Positions 16,039 to 25,188 of a stretch of DNA of 64,000 nucleotides are shown here, one piece after another. The stretch comes from Dickeya dianthicola NCPPB 453. GTDB lineage: Bacteria > Pseudomonadota > Gammaproteobacteria > Enterobacterales > Enterobacteriaceae. The translations under genes and the position numbers were made by a program. Positions within the stretch are counted from its first letter, which is position 1, and the number at the start of each line of letters is the position of its first letter. The stretch spans positions 1,889,100-1,953,099 of the forward strand of contig NZ_CM001841.1 of assembly GCF_000365305.1 (NCBI RefSeq), written 5' to 3'. Under the pieces are notes generated by a model. It was not told the DNA's origin and did not search any database. It was given only the letters and a program-made list of their open reading frames with translations.

Positions 16039-16767
16039 TCAATGAGATAAATAGCCAGCAAATTCAGGTGTCTGTGGTTGGGTAAAATGCGAGGCGTCGC
16101 CTTGTTCCACAATGCGGCCGTTTTCCATGTACACCACGCGGCTGGCGGTTTTACGTGCGAAATCGACTTCGTGGGTGACGATCACCTGGGTGATGCCGGT
16201 TTCGCTCAGTTCCTGAATAATGCTGACGACCTGAGCGGTGATTTCCGGATCGAGCGCGGCGGTCGGCTCGTCAAACAGCAGCACCTGCGGTTCCATCATC
16301 AACGCGCGGGCGATGGCGACGCGCTGCTGCTGGCCGCCGGAGAGATGTAACGGGTAGCGGTCGGCGAAGTCGCTCAGCCGCAGACGGCTCAACAGTTTGT
16401 CCGCTCGTTCCTGCGCCTCCTGACGACTCAGCCCCAATACGCGGCAGGGCGCTTCGACCAGGTTCTGCTGCACGGTAAGATGCGGCCACAAATTGTATTG
16501 TTGGAACACCATGCCAACATTGCGGCGCAGCTCGCGAATGGCGTTTTCGCCGGGCGTTTGATTGAAATCGAAGGTAGTGCCGCCGATATTCAACGCGCCG
16601 GAACGGGGCGTTTCCAGCAGGTTCAGCACCCGCAATAATGAACTTTTACCGGCCCCGCTGGGACCCAGCAGCACCAGTGTTTCGCCGGATGGACAATCAA
16701 GGGTGACATCGAACAGCGCCTGATGTGCGCCATAGAAACAGTTAATGCTGTTTAGTTGAATACTCAT
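16039..16767 (-). CDS. artP: Arginine ABC transporter ATP-binding protein ArtP
   Basis: ArtP is the ATPase of the arginine importer. The 242-residue protein has Walker A G35-PSGAGKSS, Q-loop [14 protein letters not shown], signature [15 protein letters not shown], Walker [14 protein letters not shown] and H-loop [10 protein letters not shown]. The start at 16767 ([10 protein letters not shown]) gives the exact E. coli length. Seven codons upstream, in frame, is ATGTCTATTCAA, a near copy of the start ATGAGTATTCAA. This looks like a duplicated start region that could allow a longer form. It is the first gene of artPIQM. Confidence 0.95.
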   Translation of the reverse strand: MSIQLNSINCFYGAHQALFDVTLDCPSGETLVLLGPSGAGKSSLLRVLNLLETPRSGALNIGGTTFDFNQTPGENAIRELRRNVGMVFQQYNLWPHLTVQQNLVEAPCRVLGLSRQEAQERADKLLSRLRLSDFADRYPLHLSGGQQQRVAIARALMMEPQVLLFDEPTAALDPEITAQVVSIIQELSETGITQVIVTHEVDFARKTASRVVYMENGRIVEQGDASHFTQPQTPEFAGYLSH

Positions 16768-17120
16768 GCGCAAGAATTGAATAGACATTGATGCCGCAAA
16801 TGGTAGCCTCGGCAGAATAGTTATGCAATCGTCGTGGGTTAAAATTTGCGAATACACGACTTATTGTTGATATTTTAGCACAAAATCGCGCTTTGCCGCG
16901 GCGGCAGGTGGATTTTTCAGGGCGATAGCTGACTTGTGGCAAACAATCTTCAGTCATAACAAACCCCGGTTGTAGCGGGGTACGTTGCTGAAAAGCGCGA
17001 TTAATAACTTCTGTGTTGTGAAAAAATCTTTTAGTGGCAGGAATTGCTATAAAAGCGTAATAAAACTGTGAGAATGTACAATTGCTTTGACTGTCGAACA
17101 TCTGATGCGAGGAGGTATAG
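16768..17120. other. Spacer between artP and the ybjQ remnant
   Basis: E. coli has ybjP here; I find no trace of it. The 353 bp contain a weak hairpin (ACCCCG / CGGGGT, about 16964-16982) and a very strong ribosome site, GAGGAGGT (17109-17116), that now serves only the ybjQ remnant. No other gene is seen. Confidence 0.5.
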
Positions 17121-17241
17121 ATGCCATTATTCACCACACCATCCCGGGAAGGGCAGGTCATTGAAATCGACTCCGGTAGTGACGGGCGAAGCCATCCCTG
17201 CCGCCACTATCTTTACCGCGGTTGTGGTGCGCCTATCATGA
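17121..17241 (+). pseudogene. ybjQ: Truncated, frameshifted remnant of ybjQ
   Basis: The ATG at 17121 has a strong GAGGAGGT ribosome site and begins MPLFTTPSREGQVIE, resembling the start of E. coli YbjQ (MQFSTTPTLEGQTIVE). The next block of that family, VVTGEAI..A.IF, appears in another frame at 17176-17214 (VVTGEAIPAATIF), 13 bases after the first block instead of about 15, consistent with a 2-bp deletion. That frame ends in a TGA that overlaps the amiD ATG (ATGA). The remaining two thirds of the YbjQ domain are missing. I recall the E. coli sequence from memory and have not aligned it by computer. Confidence 0.7.
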
Positions 17242-18119
17242 CTCGCAGGCGCATTGGGCTGGTATGGCGAAGTGTGGCGTTGATGGCGCTGGTGCTGCTG
17301 GCAGGCTGCCAGACTCGCGAACGCTATGCCGATGAAGGCGATTACCAACTGGATCAGTCGTCTCCGGCTGTCAGTCGGAGTGAACGGGTCCGCTTTCTGG
17401 TGTTGCACTACACGGCTGAAGACCTTCGCTCTTCGCTGGAAAAACTCACCGCTGAACGGGTCAGCGCGCATTATCTGGTGCCGGCTTATCCGCCGCAGGT
17501 TAACGGCAAACCCGTGGCGTGGAGACTGGTGCCGGAGTCGCAGGCGGCCTGGCATGCCGGTGCCAGCTACTGGCGCGGTTACAGTCAGTTGAACGCCACG
17601 TCGATCGGCATCGAGCAGGAAAACCCCGGCTGGCGGCAAACGGCGTCCGGTACCCGCTGGTGGCAACCTTATACCCCGCAACAGATCACGTTGGTGACCC
17701 ATCTCGCCCGGGACATCATCGCCCGTTACCAGATTGCGCCGCAGGATGTGGTGGGGCACAGCGATATTGCTCCCCAGCGTAAGGTCGATCCAGGGCCGTT
17801 GTTTCCCTGGCATCAACTGGCGATGGCGGGTATTGGCGCCTGGCCGGAGCCGCAACGGGTCCATTTCTATCTGGGGGGACGGCAGGAATATGCGCCGGTG
17901 GACAAACAGGCGCTGCTGGAGAAACTGGCGCGTTATGGTTATCAGGTCAACCCAGGCATGACCGTGCGCGAGCAACAACAGGTAGTGGCGGCATTCCAGA
18001 TGCACTTCCGCCAGCAGCGCTATGACGGTGAGGCGGATGCGCAAACCGAAGCGATTGCCGATGCGCTGCTGGAGAAATACGGCACAGCGCCCCGCAGTGG
18101 TGCCGGGGCCGCCCGATAA
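17238..18119 (+). CDS. amiD: N-acetylmuramoyl-L-alanine amidase AmiD, lipoprotein
   Basis: AmiD is an outer-membrane-anchored zinc amidase that cleaves the amide bond between MurNAc and L-Ala, including in anhydro-muropeptides. The 293-residue protein starts with a lipoprotein signal (lipobox LLAGC, lipid Cys at 24). The amidase_2 domain has the zinc residues in VLHYTAED and VGHSDIAPQRKVDPG. A C-terminal peptidoglycan-binding helix bundle includes YGYQVNPGMTVREQQ. There is no ribosome site at 17238. The frame is also open back to the ybjQ start at 17121, so a 332-residue fusion that lacks an N-terminal signal might be made from that ribosome site. Confidence 0.93.
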   Translation: MTRRRIGLVWRSVALMALVLLAGCQTRERYADEGDYQLDQSSPAVSRSERVRFLVLHYTAEDLRSSLEKLTAERVSAHYLVPAYPPQVNGKPVAWRLVPESQAAWHAGASYWRGYSQLNATSIGIEQENPGWRQTASGTRWWQPYTPQQITLVTHLARDIIARYQIAPQDVVGHSDIAPQRKVDPGPLFPWHQLAMAGIGAWPEPQRVHFYLGGRQEYAPVDKQALLEKLARYGYQVNPGMTVREQQQVVAAFQMHFRQQRYDGEADAQTEAIADALLEKYGTAPRSGAGAAR

Positions 18120-18161
18120 CAACCTGCGCCCGGCGGCCGTGGGAATAACCAGACAGACGGC

Positions 18162-19628
18162 TTAATCGCTGTGGGGGAGCTGAACGATGTCCCGATGCTC
18201 GGCTTCCTGCGCCAGTGCGGCGATACGGCGCGCCATGCCGCGAAATATAAACAGATGCGCGGGCATCATCAGGAACCAGTAAACCAGCCCGTTGCAGCCG
18301 GCAGGATGCCACCAGGCACGAACATCCAGCACCCGGTAGGCCCCGCGATCGTCAATCGAGAAGACCAGCCGCCCCAGTCCGGGCGCTTTCATGCCAAACA
18401 GCAGCACCAGTTGCTGATGGGGCCTGGCCCGGATGACCTTCCAGCCGTTGACGAAGTCGCCTTCCATTAGCTCTGCCCGCTCCGGACGGCGATAAATCAC
18501 CTGATTGCCGCATAAATCATCTATTCGAGCGCGGATGGTCCACAACAGATTGGCGTAAAAATAGCCCTCCCGGCCACCGACCTGCTGGATGATTTGCCAC
18601 AGCGCCTGGCTGCTGGCGCCGGTTTTGTGGCTGTAGCCCGCCTGTTTGGGGTAGAACGCGTAATTGGGCTGCCAGCGTGCCTGAACATCCGGGTCATACC
18701 CCCAGTCAGGGTGTTGCGCCGCGGCTTTTTCATCGGCCAGCGTGGTTCGCACCGCTTCATCAAACCCTATCAGCCGCAGGGGGATCAGGCGACGCAGTTC
18801 GCCGTCGTCCATCGGCAGGTCGTGGCGCAACCCCTGCACCAGCGCCCGGGCGGTGGAGCTGGAAACCGAGGTCACCATATTCAGAAACCAGGCCGATATC
18901 AGCCCGGTCGGCACCGGAATCGGCAGCAACAGGCGACGTTTGCCGGTAATGCGAATGAAACGCTCGAACAGAGCCAGATAGCTGAGGTATTCCGGGCCGG
19001 CGGCATCGAAAGTCCGATGGCGCTCCGTGGGGTAATGTCTCAGTTCCGTCAGGTAGGTGAGCAGGTTTTCCAGCGCAATCGGCGCGGATTTCGACCGCAC
19101 CCAGCGCGGCGGCGTCAGCACCGGCAAATTGTTCACCATATCGCGCAGGATTTCGAATGCGGCGGAACCGGGGCCGACGATAATGCCGGCACGCAGTTCG
19201 GTGACCGGAATACCGCTGCTGCGTAGAATGTCACCGGTCAGTTTGCGCGCCTGCATGTGGATGGAAGGGTGATGTTCAGCCTGTACCGAACCAAGATAGA
19301 TTATCTGCCGGATCCGGCTGGTACGCAGCACCTGGCGCAAATTTTGCGCCGACTGGTATTCCCGCTCCAGAAAATCGGCGCCATCGCCCATGCTGTGCGC
19401 CAGATAATACAGGGTATCTGTCTGCCATAATCCTTCCGGCAGCGTGTATGGCTTCATCAGGTCAACGTATTCACAGCGTATGCCGGGAAGATTCAGCGCC
19501 GCCAGCGAATCGATATGACGCGAAGCGGCAATCACCGTTTGACCTTGTTGGCTCAAACGCATGAGGAGATGACGGCCAATGTAGCCACTGGCGCCAAGGA
19601 TCAAAATCGGGGCGGGTCTGATGGTCAT
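18162..19628 (-). CDS. ybjT: YbjT, NAD(P)-binding SDR-like protein with DUF2867
   Basis: This 488-residue protein of unknown substrate matches E. coli YbjT. The N-terminal atypical short-chain dehydrogenase domain has the dinucleotide motif ILGASGYIGRHLL. The conserved block PVTELRAGIIVGPGSAAFEI follows near residue 150. The C-terminal DUF2867 region contains LLFGMKAPGLGRLVF and PAHLFIFRGMARRIAAL. I start at 19628 (MTIRPAPILI), where GCAGGAGC lies 11 bp upstream; an ATG 30 codons earlier would add a cysteine-rich, non-conserved leader. It is convergent with amiD, with 42 bp between them and no clear terminator. Confidence 0.9.
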   Translation of the reverse strand: MTIRPAPILILGASGYIGRHLLMRLSQQGQTVIAASRHIDSLAALNLPGIRCEYVDLMKPYTLPEGLWQTDTLYYLAHSMGDGADFLEREYQSAQNLRQVLRTSRIRQIIYLGSVQAEHHPSIHMQARKLTGDILRSSGIPVTELRAGIIVGPGSAAFEILRDMVNNLPVLTPPRWVRSKSAPIALENLLTYLTELRHYPTERHRTFDAAGPEYLSYLALFERFIRITGKRRLLLPIPVPTGLISAWFLNMVTSVSSSTARALVQGLRHDLPMDDGELRRLIPLRLIGFDEAVRTTLADEKAAAQHPDWGYDPDVQARWQPNYAFYPKQAGYSHKTGASSQALWQIIQQVGGREGYFYANLLWTIRARIDDLCGNQVIYRRPERAELMEGDFVNGWKVIRARPHQQLVLLFGMKAPGLGRLVFSIDDRGAYRVLDVRAWWHPAGCNGLVYWFLMMPAHLFIFRGMARRIAALAQEAEHRDIVQLPHSD

Positions 19629-19925
19629 GATGGTGTTTGCTCCTGCCACAACAGCGCAATTGAAACTGCAGCGGTGTCCCTGTCGATGTTCACACCCGCA
19701 TATACCGTCATACTTCACGTTGCAGGTGCGTTGGCTGCGTTACTCGGCCGATTTCATGGGCCTCGCAATCTACGTGACATAGCTTAATATAGCCGGAAGC
19801 AGAAAGGGGAAAAACCCCGCCTTAACGGATTCTTAACGAAAGTGCGGGGTGGGTTCAGAGAATGATGTATGCCGTATGGCAAGCATGAGCGGAACAATCA
19901 GATCAATTCCATCAGATCAATTCAA
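19629..19925. other. Spacer between ybjT and hcr
   Basis: E. coli has ltaE and poxB in this interval; neither is present. The spacer contains a fragment of an enterobacterial intergenic repeat (19701-19746) and the 14-bp repeats that begin at 19897. I see no gene. Confidence 0.6.
19701..19746. repeat. Fragment of an enterobacterial intergenic palindromic repeat
   Basis: TCATACTTCACGTTGCAGG followed by TGCGTTGGCTGCGTTACTCG strongly resembles one arm of a repeat (ATACTTCAAGTTGCA...GCGTTGGCTGC) that I recall as abundant in Pectobacterium, Serratia and Yersinia spacers. The matching second arm is not evident, so this copy is degenerate. Confidence 0.5.
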
Positions 19926-19938
19926 TCAGACCAATTCG
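19897..19938 (-). repeat. Three 14-bp tandem units across the hcr stop codon
   Basis: Plus-strand units are ATCAGATCAATTCC, ATCAGATCAATTCA and ATCAGACCAATTCG. On the hcr strand each reads GAATTGRTCTGAT, so all three carry a TGA; the one at 19926-19928 is the hcr stop. Confidence 0.9.
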
Positions 19939-20933
19939 ACATCGCCTTGTAACTGGCAACTGCAGGCCAGCACATAGCCGTTTTCAATCTCGTCGGGCGT
20001 CAGCGTCATGGTGCTGGTGGTGGTATAGCTGCCGCTGAGAATACGGGTTTTACAACTGCCGCACACACCGGCGCGACAGGCCGCGTTCACCGGCAACTGG
20101 TGGCTTTCCAGCGCAGCCAACAGGCTGATGCCGACCGGAACTTTCAACTGCTGCAATGAATGGCGGATGGTCATGGTGAGTTGTTCGCCATCATCATCCG
20201 GTGCGGTTTCCGGCGCGCCGAATTGCTCCTTAAAAATACGTTCGCGTGGAACGCCGGCCTGCAGGCAGAAGGTTTCTACCTGTTGCATATAGGGTTGCGG
20301 ACCGCAGGTCATCACGGTGCGACTGGCGATATCCGGCACCTGTTGCGACAGGACTGATTCAGTAAGGCGGCCGCTGAGAAAACCGGCTTCAGCCTGCTGT
20401 TCCGCCATCAGGGTCAGTTGCAGTTGTTGTGGGTAACGCTGGCGAAGCGCTTGCCATTCAGCGGCAAAAATCACGTGTTGCGGGGAGCGGACATTGAAGA
20501 TCACCTGAATATCCGTATGCGGGCGATTGACCAGCAGCCAGCGCGTCATCGACATGACCGGCGTAACGCCGCAGCCTGCCGCCAGCATCAGGTAACGGTC
20601 GCTGACGGCGCGGGTGCAGGTGAATTCACCCTGCGCATCGGAAATCCACAGATAATCGCCGGGTTTCACCTGTTCGGTCAGCCAGCGCGAGCCGGCGCCG
20701 TTTTCCAGCCGACGTACCGTGAAAGTGATGAACGGGCTCAGTCCAGGCGAGGAGGACAGGGTATAAGCGCGCAGCGTTTCACTGCTGTTGGCGATGCTGA
20801 CCAGTGCGTACTGGCCGGGCTGCCAGGGATAAAAATCATGGTTGATCAGGGAAAGCGTCCACACATCCGGCGTTTCCTGATGAAGAGAGTGTACCTGCAT
20901 GCGGTTGGGGCATTGCGGGGTCGGCATGGTCAT
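19926..20933 (-). CDS. hcr: NADH:Hcp oxidoreductase
   Basis: Hcr passes electrons from NADH to the hybrid cluster protein. The 335-residue protein has a ferredoxin-reductase FAD domain (GQYALVSIANSSETLRAYTL with the RxYS-type site) and an NAD domain (AAGCGVTPVMSMTRW, MTCGPQPYM). A C-terminal plant-type [2Fe-2S] domain has cysteines in CRAGVCGSCKT and CSCQ. The start MTMPTPQCPNRMQVHSL matches E. coli Hcr. It is downstream of hcp on the same strand across a 60-bp spacer holding a 10-bp-stem hairpin. Its stop codon lies in a three-unit tandem duplication. Confidence 0.95.
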   Translation of the reverse strand: MTMPTPQCPNRMQVHSLHQETPDVWTLSLINHDFYPWQPGQYALVSIANSSETLRAYTLSSSPGLSPFITFTVRRLENGAGSRWLTEQVKPGDYLWISDAQGEFTCTRAVSDRYLMLAAGCGVTPVMSMTRWLLVNRPHTDIQVIFNVRSPQHVIFAAEWQALRQRYPQQLQLTLMAEQQAEAGFLSGRLTESVLSQQVPDIASRTVMTCGPQPYMQQVETFCLQAGVPRERIFKEQFGAPETAPDDDGEQLTMTIRHSLQQLKVPVGISLLAALESHQLPVNAACRAGVCGSCKTRILSGSYTTTSTMTLTPDEIENGYVLACSCQLQGDVELV

Positions 20934-20950
20934 GGGACGTCTCCATAACA

Positions 20951-20977
20951 GCCTTCCGCCATGCGGCGGCGGAAGGC
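20951..20977 (-). other. Hairpin between hcp and hcr
   Basis: The perfect 10-bp stem GCCTTCCGCC / GGCGGAAGGC has a 7-nt loop and no T run. It may stabilise hcp mRNA or partly terminate before hcr; either role is inferred. Confidence 0.6.
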
Positions 20978-20993
20978 GAAGGTCAACAAAAAA

Positions 20994-22646
20994 TCAGGCG
21001 GTGAGGATGTCTTTGAGGTCCTGTTCCACGGTGGTGATGGCGCGCATGCCGAACTTCTCGTTCAGAATCGCCAGCAGCGACGGGGTCAGGAAGCCCGGTG
21101 CGGTTGGGCCGGTATAAATATTTTTCACGCCCAGCGCCAGCAGCGTCAGCAGAATGACGATGGCTTTCTGTTCAAACCAGGACAGCACCAGACTCAGCGG
21201 CAGGTCGTTGACGCCGCAGCCCAGTTTTTCCGCCAGATTGACCGCCAGCATGATGGCGGCGTAAGCGTCGTTGCACTGGCCGACATCCAGCAGACGCGGC
21301 AAGCCTTCCAGCGTGCCGAAGTCCAGTTTATTGAAGCGGTATTTACCGCAGGCCAGCGTCATGATCAGGCAATCTTGCGGCACGCTGAGCGCGAAATCGG
21401 TGTAGTAGCTGCGTTCGGTGCGGCTGCCGTCGCAACCGCCGACCAGAAAGACGTGGCGCAGTTTCTTGCTGGCGACCAGATCAATCACGGTATCGGCAGC
21501 GCTCAACAGGGTCTGGCGGCCAAAACCAACGGTAATCAGGTGTTCGATTTCACTGTACGGGAAGCCTGGCAGTTGCTGCGCCTGCGCGATCACGGTGCTG
21601 AAATCATCGCCTTCGAGATGCTGCGCGCCCGGCCAGCCGACAATGCTGCGAGTCCAGATACGGTCGGTATACTGGCCCACGTTGGGGTCGATGATGCAGT
21701 TGGATGTCATCACGATCGGGCCGGGGAATTTGGCGAATTCGCTTTGCTGATTCTGCCAGCCGCTGCCGTAGTTACCGACCAGATGGGAGAACTTCTTCAA
21801 TTCCGGATAACCGTGCGCCGGCAGCATTTCGCCGTGGGTATAGATATTGATGCCGGTGCCTTCGGTCTGCTCCAGCAGCATACGCAGGTCTTTCAGGTCA
21901 TGGCCGGAAATCAGAATCGCTTTGCCCGCTACCGGGCGTACGTTAACCTGAGTCGGCTGCGGATGGCCGTAGGCAGAGGTTTCCCCCTGATCCAGTATCG
22001 CCATTACGCCGAAATTCATTTTTCCGATGGCCATCGCGTTGCCGAGCAGGGTGTCGACATCGGTGGGCGCGGTGCCAAGCCAGGCCATAAACGCATGGTA
22101 GTCGGCGTATAATGCGTCATCGTGCTGCCCCAGCACATGCGCGTGTTCCATATAAGCGGCGGCGCCTTTCAGGCCGTACAGGCACAGCATACGCAACCCG
22201 TGGATATCTTCGCCAATGGCGGCTTTATCCCTATTCAGCGCGAACTCGGCGGCCTGTTGCTGCAGCGTCGGGATATCGTCGCCCGCCAGTTGCAGTTCCG
22301 CCATCGGGTGATCGACTGCGACGCCTGCGTCCAGCAACCGGCAGCGGGTTGCCAGCCCTTGACGCAGACGAATCGCTTCACGGGCGTAACCGATGATACG
22401 CGGTGAATCAAAGTTAACGTTGGTCAGGGTAGAGAAGAAGGCGCGGGGAGCAAAACTGTCGATCTCGTGGTCGATGATGCCCAAAGCGCGTGCCTGCAAC
22501 GCCCAGGCAGACAATCCCTGCAGTACGGCGACCAGCAGGTCTTGCAGGTCAGAGGTTTCGGCGGTCTTGCCGCACATGCCTTGCGCGTAGGCGCAGCCGT
22601 TACTGGCCGGGGTTCGGATGGTCTGTTCACATTGCACACAATACAT
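20994..22646 (-). CDS. hcp: Hydroxylamine reductase / hybrid cluster protein
   Basis: Hcp is a cytoplasmic iron-sulfur protein. E. coli work shows it is a high-affinity nitric oxide reductase made anaerobically; it also reduces hydroxylamine in vitro. The 550-residue protein has the N-terminal C3-X2-C6-X11-C18-X6-C25 pattern of the enterobacterial class. Hybrid-cluster ligands appear in the conserved blocks [23 protein letters not shown] and [18 protein letters not shown]. The ATG at 22646 aligns with E. coli. A good NsrR site lies 18-40 bp upstream, and an FNR-like half site about 105 bp upstream. Confidence 0.96.
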   Translation of the reverse strand: MYCVQCEQTIRTPASNGCAYAQGMCGKTAETSDLQDLLVAVLQGLSAWALQARALGIIDHEIDSFAPRAFFSTLTNVNFDSPRIIGYAREAIRLRQGLATRCRLLDAGVAVDHPMAELQLAGDDIPTLQQQAAEFALNRDKAAIGEDIHGLRMLCLYGLKGAAAYMEHAHVLGQHDDALYADYHAFMAWLGTAPTDVDTLLGNAMAIGKMNFGVMAILDQGETSAYGHPQPTQVNVRPVAGKAILISGHDLKDLRMLLEQTEGTGINIYTHGEMLPAHGYPELKKFSHLVGNYGSGWQNQQSEFAKFPGPIVMTSNCIIDPNVGQYTDRIWTRSIVGWPGAQHLEGDDFSTVIAQAQQLPGFPYSEIEHLITVGFGRQTLLSAADTVIDLVASKKLRHVFLVGGCDGSRTERSYYTDFALSVPQDCLIMTLACGKYRFNKLDFGTLEGLPRLLDVGQCNDAYAAIMLAVNLAEKLGCGVNDLPLSLVLSWFEQKAIVILLTLLALGVKNIYTGPTAPGFLTPSLLAILNEKFGMRAITTVEQDLKDILTA

Positions 22647-22663
22647 AATGGCTTCCTTTTTTA

Positions 22664-22686
22664 AAGTTGCATTTTTAATGCTTGTT
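22664..22686 (-). promoter_or_regulatory. NsrR binding site upstream of hcp
   Basis: AAGTTGCATTT-T-TAATGCTTGTT matches the NsrR palindrome AAGATGYATTT-N-AAATRCATCTT at about 19 of 23 positions by hand count. It lies 18-40 bp before the hcp ATG. NsrR is the nitric-oxide-sensing repressor of hcp-hcr in E. coli. Confidence 0.78.
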
Positions 22687-22748
22687 TAAGAGCATAGAAC
22701 GGTTTGCCAGTGTCTAAGAAGATCTTTTATAGGCAATTTAAGGCGAAG

Positions 22749-22762
22749 TTGATTTAGCGCAA
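22749..22762 (-). promoter_or_regulatory. Possible FNR site upstream of hcp
   Basis: TTGAT-TTAG-CGCAA has one perfect FNR half (TTGAT) and a poor second half compared with ATCAA. It is about 105 bp upstream of hcp, which is FNR-activated in E. coli. It is weak evidence alone. Confidence 0.35.
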
Positions 22763-22899
22763 TTTTTACTTGTGGATGACAATCACTCGCATCCGTAGGG
22801 TATTTTTATGCGTCGCGAGGCAGATCCGAGGCCTAGGGCTTGACCCTGCCGCGCTTTTGTCGTCATTCTCGTGAGAAGACCACAGAACAGGAGGCACGG

Positions 22900-24555
22900 A
22901 TGTATCTGGAAAGAGTCGAGATTCTTGGATTCCGTGGTATTAACCGACTGTCGCTGACGCTGGACGACAATACCGTGCTGATCGGTGAAAACGCCTGGGG
23001 CAAGTCCAGCCTGCTGGATGCGCTCTCGCTGCTGTTGACGCCGTCGCCGCCGCTTTATCACTTTGATCTGCAAGATTTTCATTTTACGCCGGGCGATGAA
23101 GCCAGTCGTGAGCGTCACCTGCAGGTGATCTTCACGTTTTGCGAATCTGCGCCCGGTCACCATCTGGCTCCCCGTTATCGTTCGTTGTCGCCGGTATGGA
23201 TCAAGGGCGAAGGGCGGTTGCACCGCATTTTCTATCGGCTGGAAGGGGAAATGGATGAAAGCCAGGCGATCTTTACCTGGCGCAGCTTTCTTGATGCCAA
23301 TGGTCAGGCGCTGCCGCTGGACAATATCGATTGGCTGGCCAGCGAAGTGATTCGCCTGCATCCGGTGCTGCGGCTGCGCGACGCTCGCTTTATTCGCCGT
23401 TTCCGCACCGGCACGCTGATGCCGCAAATCGACGATAACGCTCGGTTATCGCACCAGTTTGAGACGCTGGTGCGTGAACTGGCGCAAAATCCCAACCGGT
23501 TGACCAACCAGGAGTTGCGGCAGGGCCTGGTGGCGATGCGCCAGCTGGTCGAGCACTATTTTTCCGAACAGGGCGCGGACCCGAACGACCGCCGCCACCA
23601 TCGTCATGCGCGCGCGGGCAATGGCCGGGCATGGCGCTCGCTGGATAACATCAACCGCATGATTTCCGGCCCTAACAGCCGCAGCCGCCGTATTATCCTG
23701 CTGGAGCTGTTTTCCACTCTGTTGCAGGCCAAGGGTTCCACGGCGCTTGACCCGCACGCCCGGCCATTGCTGCTGATTGAAGACCCGGAAACCCGGCTGC
23801 ACCCGATCATGCTGTCGGTGGCGTGGGGGCTGCTGACGCAGTTGCCGCTGCAAAAGATCACCACCACCAATTCCGGCGAACTGCTGTCGCTGGTGCCGGT
23901 CGAACAGGTTTGCCGCCTGGTGCGTGAGTCGGCGAAGGTCGCTACCTACCGTATCGGCCGTCAGGGCATGACGCAGGAAGATAGTCGGCGCATTACCTTT
24001 CACATTCGGTTTAATCGTTCGGCGTCGTTATTTGCGCGCTGCTGGCTGTTGGTCGAGGGTGAAACCGAAGTCTGGATGCTCAGTGAGCTGGCGCGGCAAT
24101 GCGGCCACCACTTCGAAGCGGAAGGGGTAAAGGTGATTGAGTTTGCCCAGGCGGGGTTGAAACCGCTGCTGAAATTCGCCTATCGCATGGGCATTGAATG
24201 GCATGTGCTGGTGGATGGCGATGACGCCGGGAAAAAGTATGCCGCCACCGCTCGTAGCCTGCTGCAATCGCAGAGTGAGTCCGAACGCGACCATTTGACC
24301 ATGCTGCCGGCGTTGGACATGGAGCATTTTATGTATCGCAACGGCTTTAGTCAGGTTTATCACCGGGTGGCGCAATTGCCGGAGCCGCTGTCGGCGGCCA
24401 AGGTCATCACCAAGGCGATTCACCGAACATCCAAACCGGACCTGGCGATTGAAGTGGCGCTGGACGCGGCCTCTCAGGGCGAGTCGGCCATTCCGCCGCT
24501 GATTCGCAGTATGTTTTCGCGGGTGTTATGGCTGGCGCGTGGGCGGGCGGATTAA
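22900..24555 (+). CDS. ybjD: YbjD, OLD-family ATP-dependent endonuclease-like protein
   Basis: This 551-residue protein belongs to the OLD (overcoming lysogenization defect) nuclease family: an ABC-type ATPase fused to a Toprim nuclease. The function of YbjD is not established. Walker A is GENAWGKSSLLDAL at about residues 30-43, Walker B is LLLIEDPETRLHPI, and the Toprim part has LLVEGETEVWML and HVLVDGDDAGKKY. The start at 22900 follows CAGGAGGC and matches E. coli. It is divergent from hcp. The conserved core TTNSGELLSLVPVEQVCRL is intact. Confidence 0.93.
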   Translation: MYLERVEILGFRGINRLSLTLDDNTVLIGENAWGKSSLLDALSLLLTPSPPLYHFDLQDFHFTPGDEASRERHLQVIFTFCESAPGHHLAPRYRSLSPVWIKGEGRLHRIFYRLEGEMDESQAIFTWRSFLDANGQALPLDNIDWLASEVIRLHPVLRLRDARFIRRFRTGTLMPQIDDNARLSHQFETLVRELAQNPNRLTNQELRQGLVAMRQLVEHYFSEQGADPNDRRHHRHARAGNGRAWRSLDNINRMISGPNSRSRRIILLELFSTLLQAKGSTALDPHARPLLLIEDPETRLHPIMLSVAWGLLTQLPLQKITTTNSGELLSLVPVEQVCRLVRESAKVATYRIGRQGMTQEDSRRITFHIRFNRSASLFARCWLLVEGETEVWMLSELARQCGHHFEAEGVKVIEFAQAGLKPLLKFAYRMGIEWHVLVDGDDAGKKYAATARSLLQSQSESERDHLTMLPALDMEHFMYRNGFSQVYHRVAQLPEPLSAAKVITKAIHRTSKPDLAIEVALDAASQGESAIPPLIRSMFSRVLWLARGRAD

Positions 24556-24556
24556 G

Positions 24557-24583
24557 AATGCCGGCCGCCCGGCGGCCGGCATT
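24557..24583. terminator. Large GC-rich palindrome between convergent ybjD and cspD
   Basis: AATGCCGGCCGCC-C-GGCGGCCGGCATT has 13-bp perfect arms with a single central base, 2 bp after the ybjD stop. It has no T run. It probably insulates or terminates both convergent genes. Confidence 0.6.
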
Positions 24584-24643
24584 GAACTCGTTTGACCTGG
24601 TTAGGAATTAAAGGAGAAAGACCGGAAAGCATGGGGTGAACAT

Positions 24644-24865
24644 TCAGGCGACCGTTTCACCGGCTACCGGCACGATCAGACTGGCGTGATTTCCTTTTGG
24701 TCCCTGGTGTACGGTGAATTGCACCACCTGACCTGCTTTCAGCGTCCTGTAGCCGTCCATCTGAATGGTTGAATAGTGGGCGAAAATATCATCACCGCCG
24801 CTCTCGGGACAAATAAAGCCAAAGCCTTTGGCGTTATTGAACCATTTAACAGTACCTGTCTCCAT
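24644..24865 (-). CDS. cspD: Cold-shock-like protein CspD
   Basis: CspD is a 73-residue single-domain nucleic-acid binding protein that inhibits replication in stationary phase in E. coli and is not cold-induced. RNP1 (KGFGFI) and RNP2 (DIFAHY) are intact, and the CspD-type YSTIQMDGYRTLKAGQVVQF follows. It is divergent from clpSA as in E. coli, where CspD is a Lon substrate. Confidence 0.95.
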   Translation of the reverse strand: METGTVKWFNNAKGFGFICPESGGDDIFAHYSTIQMDGYRTLKAGQVVQFTVHQGPKGNHASLIVPVAGETVA

Positions 24866-25188
24866 ACATCTTCATCCTTCGCTAGCGTGTTCTCTAAGGT
24901 GAGGTTATTGGGTTAAGGCAAAACAGAATTGATTAAAACAGCATCAATTCAACTCTACACTCTAGTGAAATCACCTCGGCCGTCAAGCACCCGAACCCGA
25001 CACTTTGCTGCAGGTTTGTGAAAATTTGATACAGATAACGCTATCGTCGGGTTTTATTGCCGTTAATATCAGGAAGGACGCACTTTTGGGGTCTGAGCGA
25101 TTTTGACCGGGCGGTGATACAATAAAAATCAGGCATGCTGCTGTGAAGACAGATAGCGGATAAGTATCAGAACTGATTTGGATAGAAG
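24866..25188. other. Spacer between divergent cspD and clpS
   Basis: The 323 bp hold both promoters, but I could not fix clear -35/-10 pairs. It is AT-rich near cspD. Nothing in it resembles a gene. Confidence 0.4.

Noticed and set aside
17121-18119. AmiD as a 332-residue protein starting at 17121
   Set aside because: The extra 39 residues derive from the ybjQ remnant and would place the lipoprotein signal internally; the family starts at 17238. The possibility of a minor fusion product is kept as a finding.
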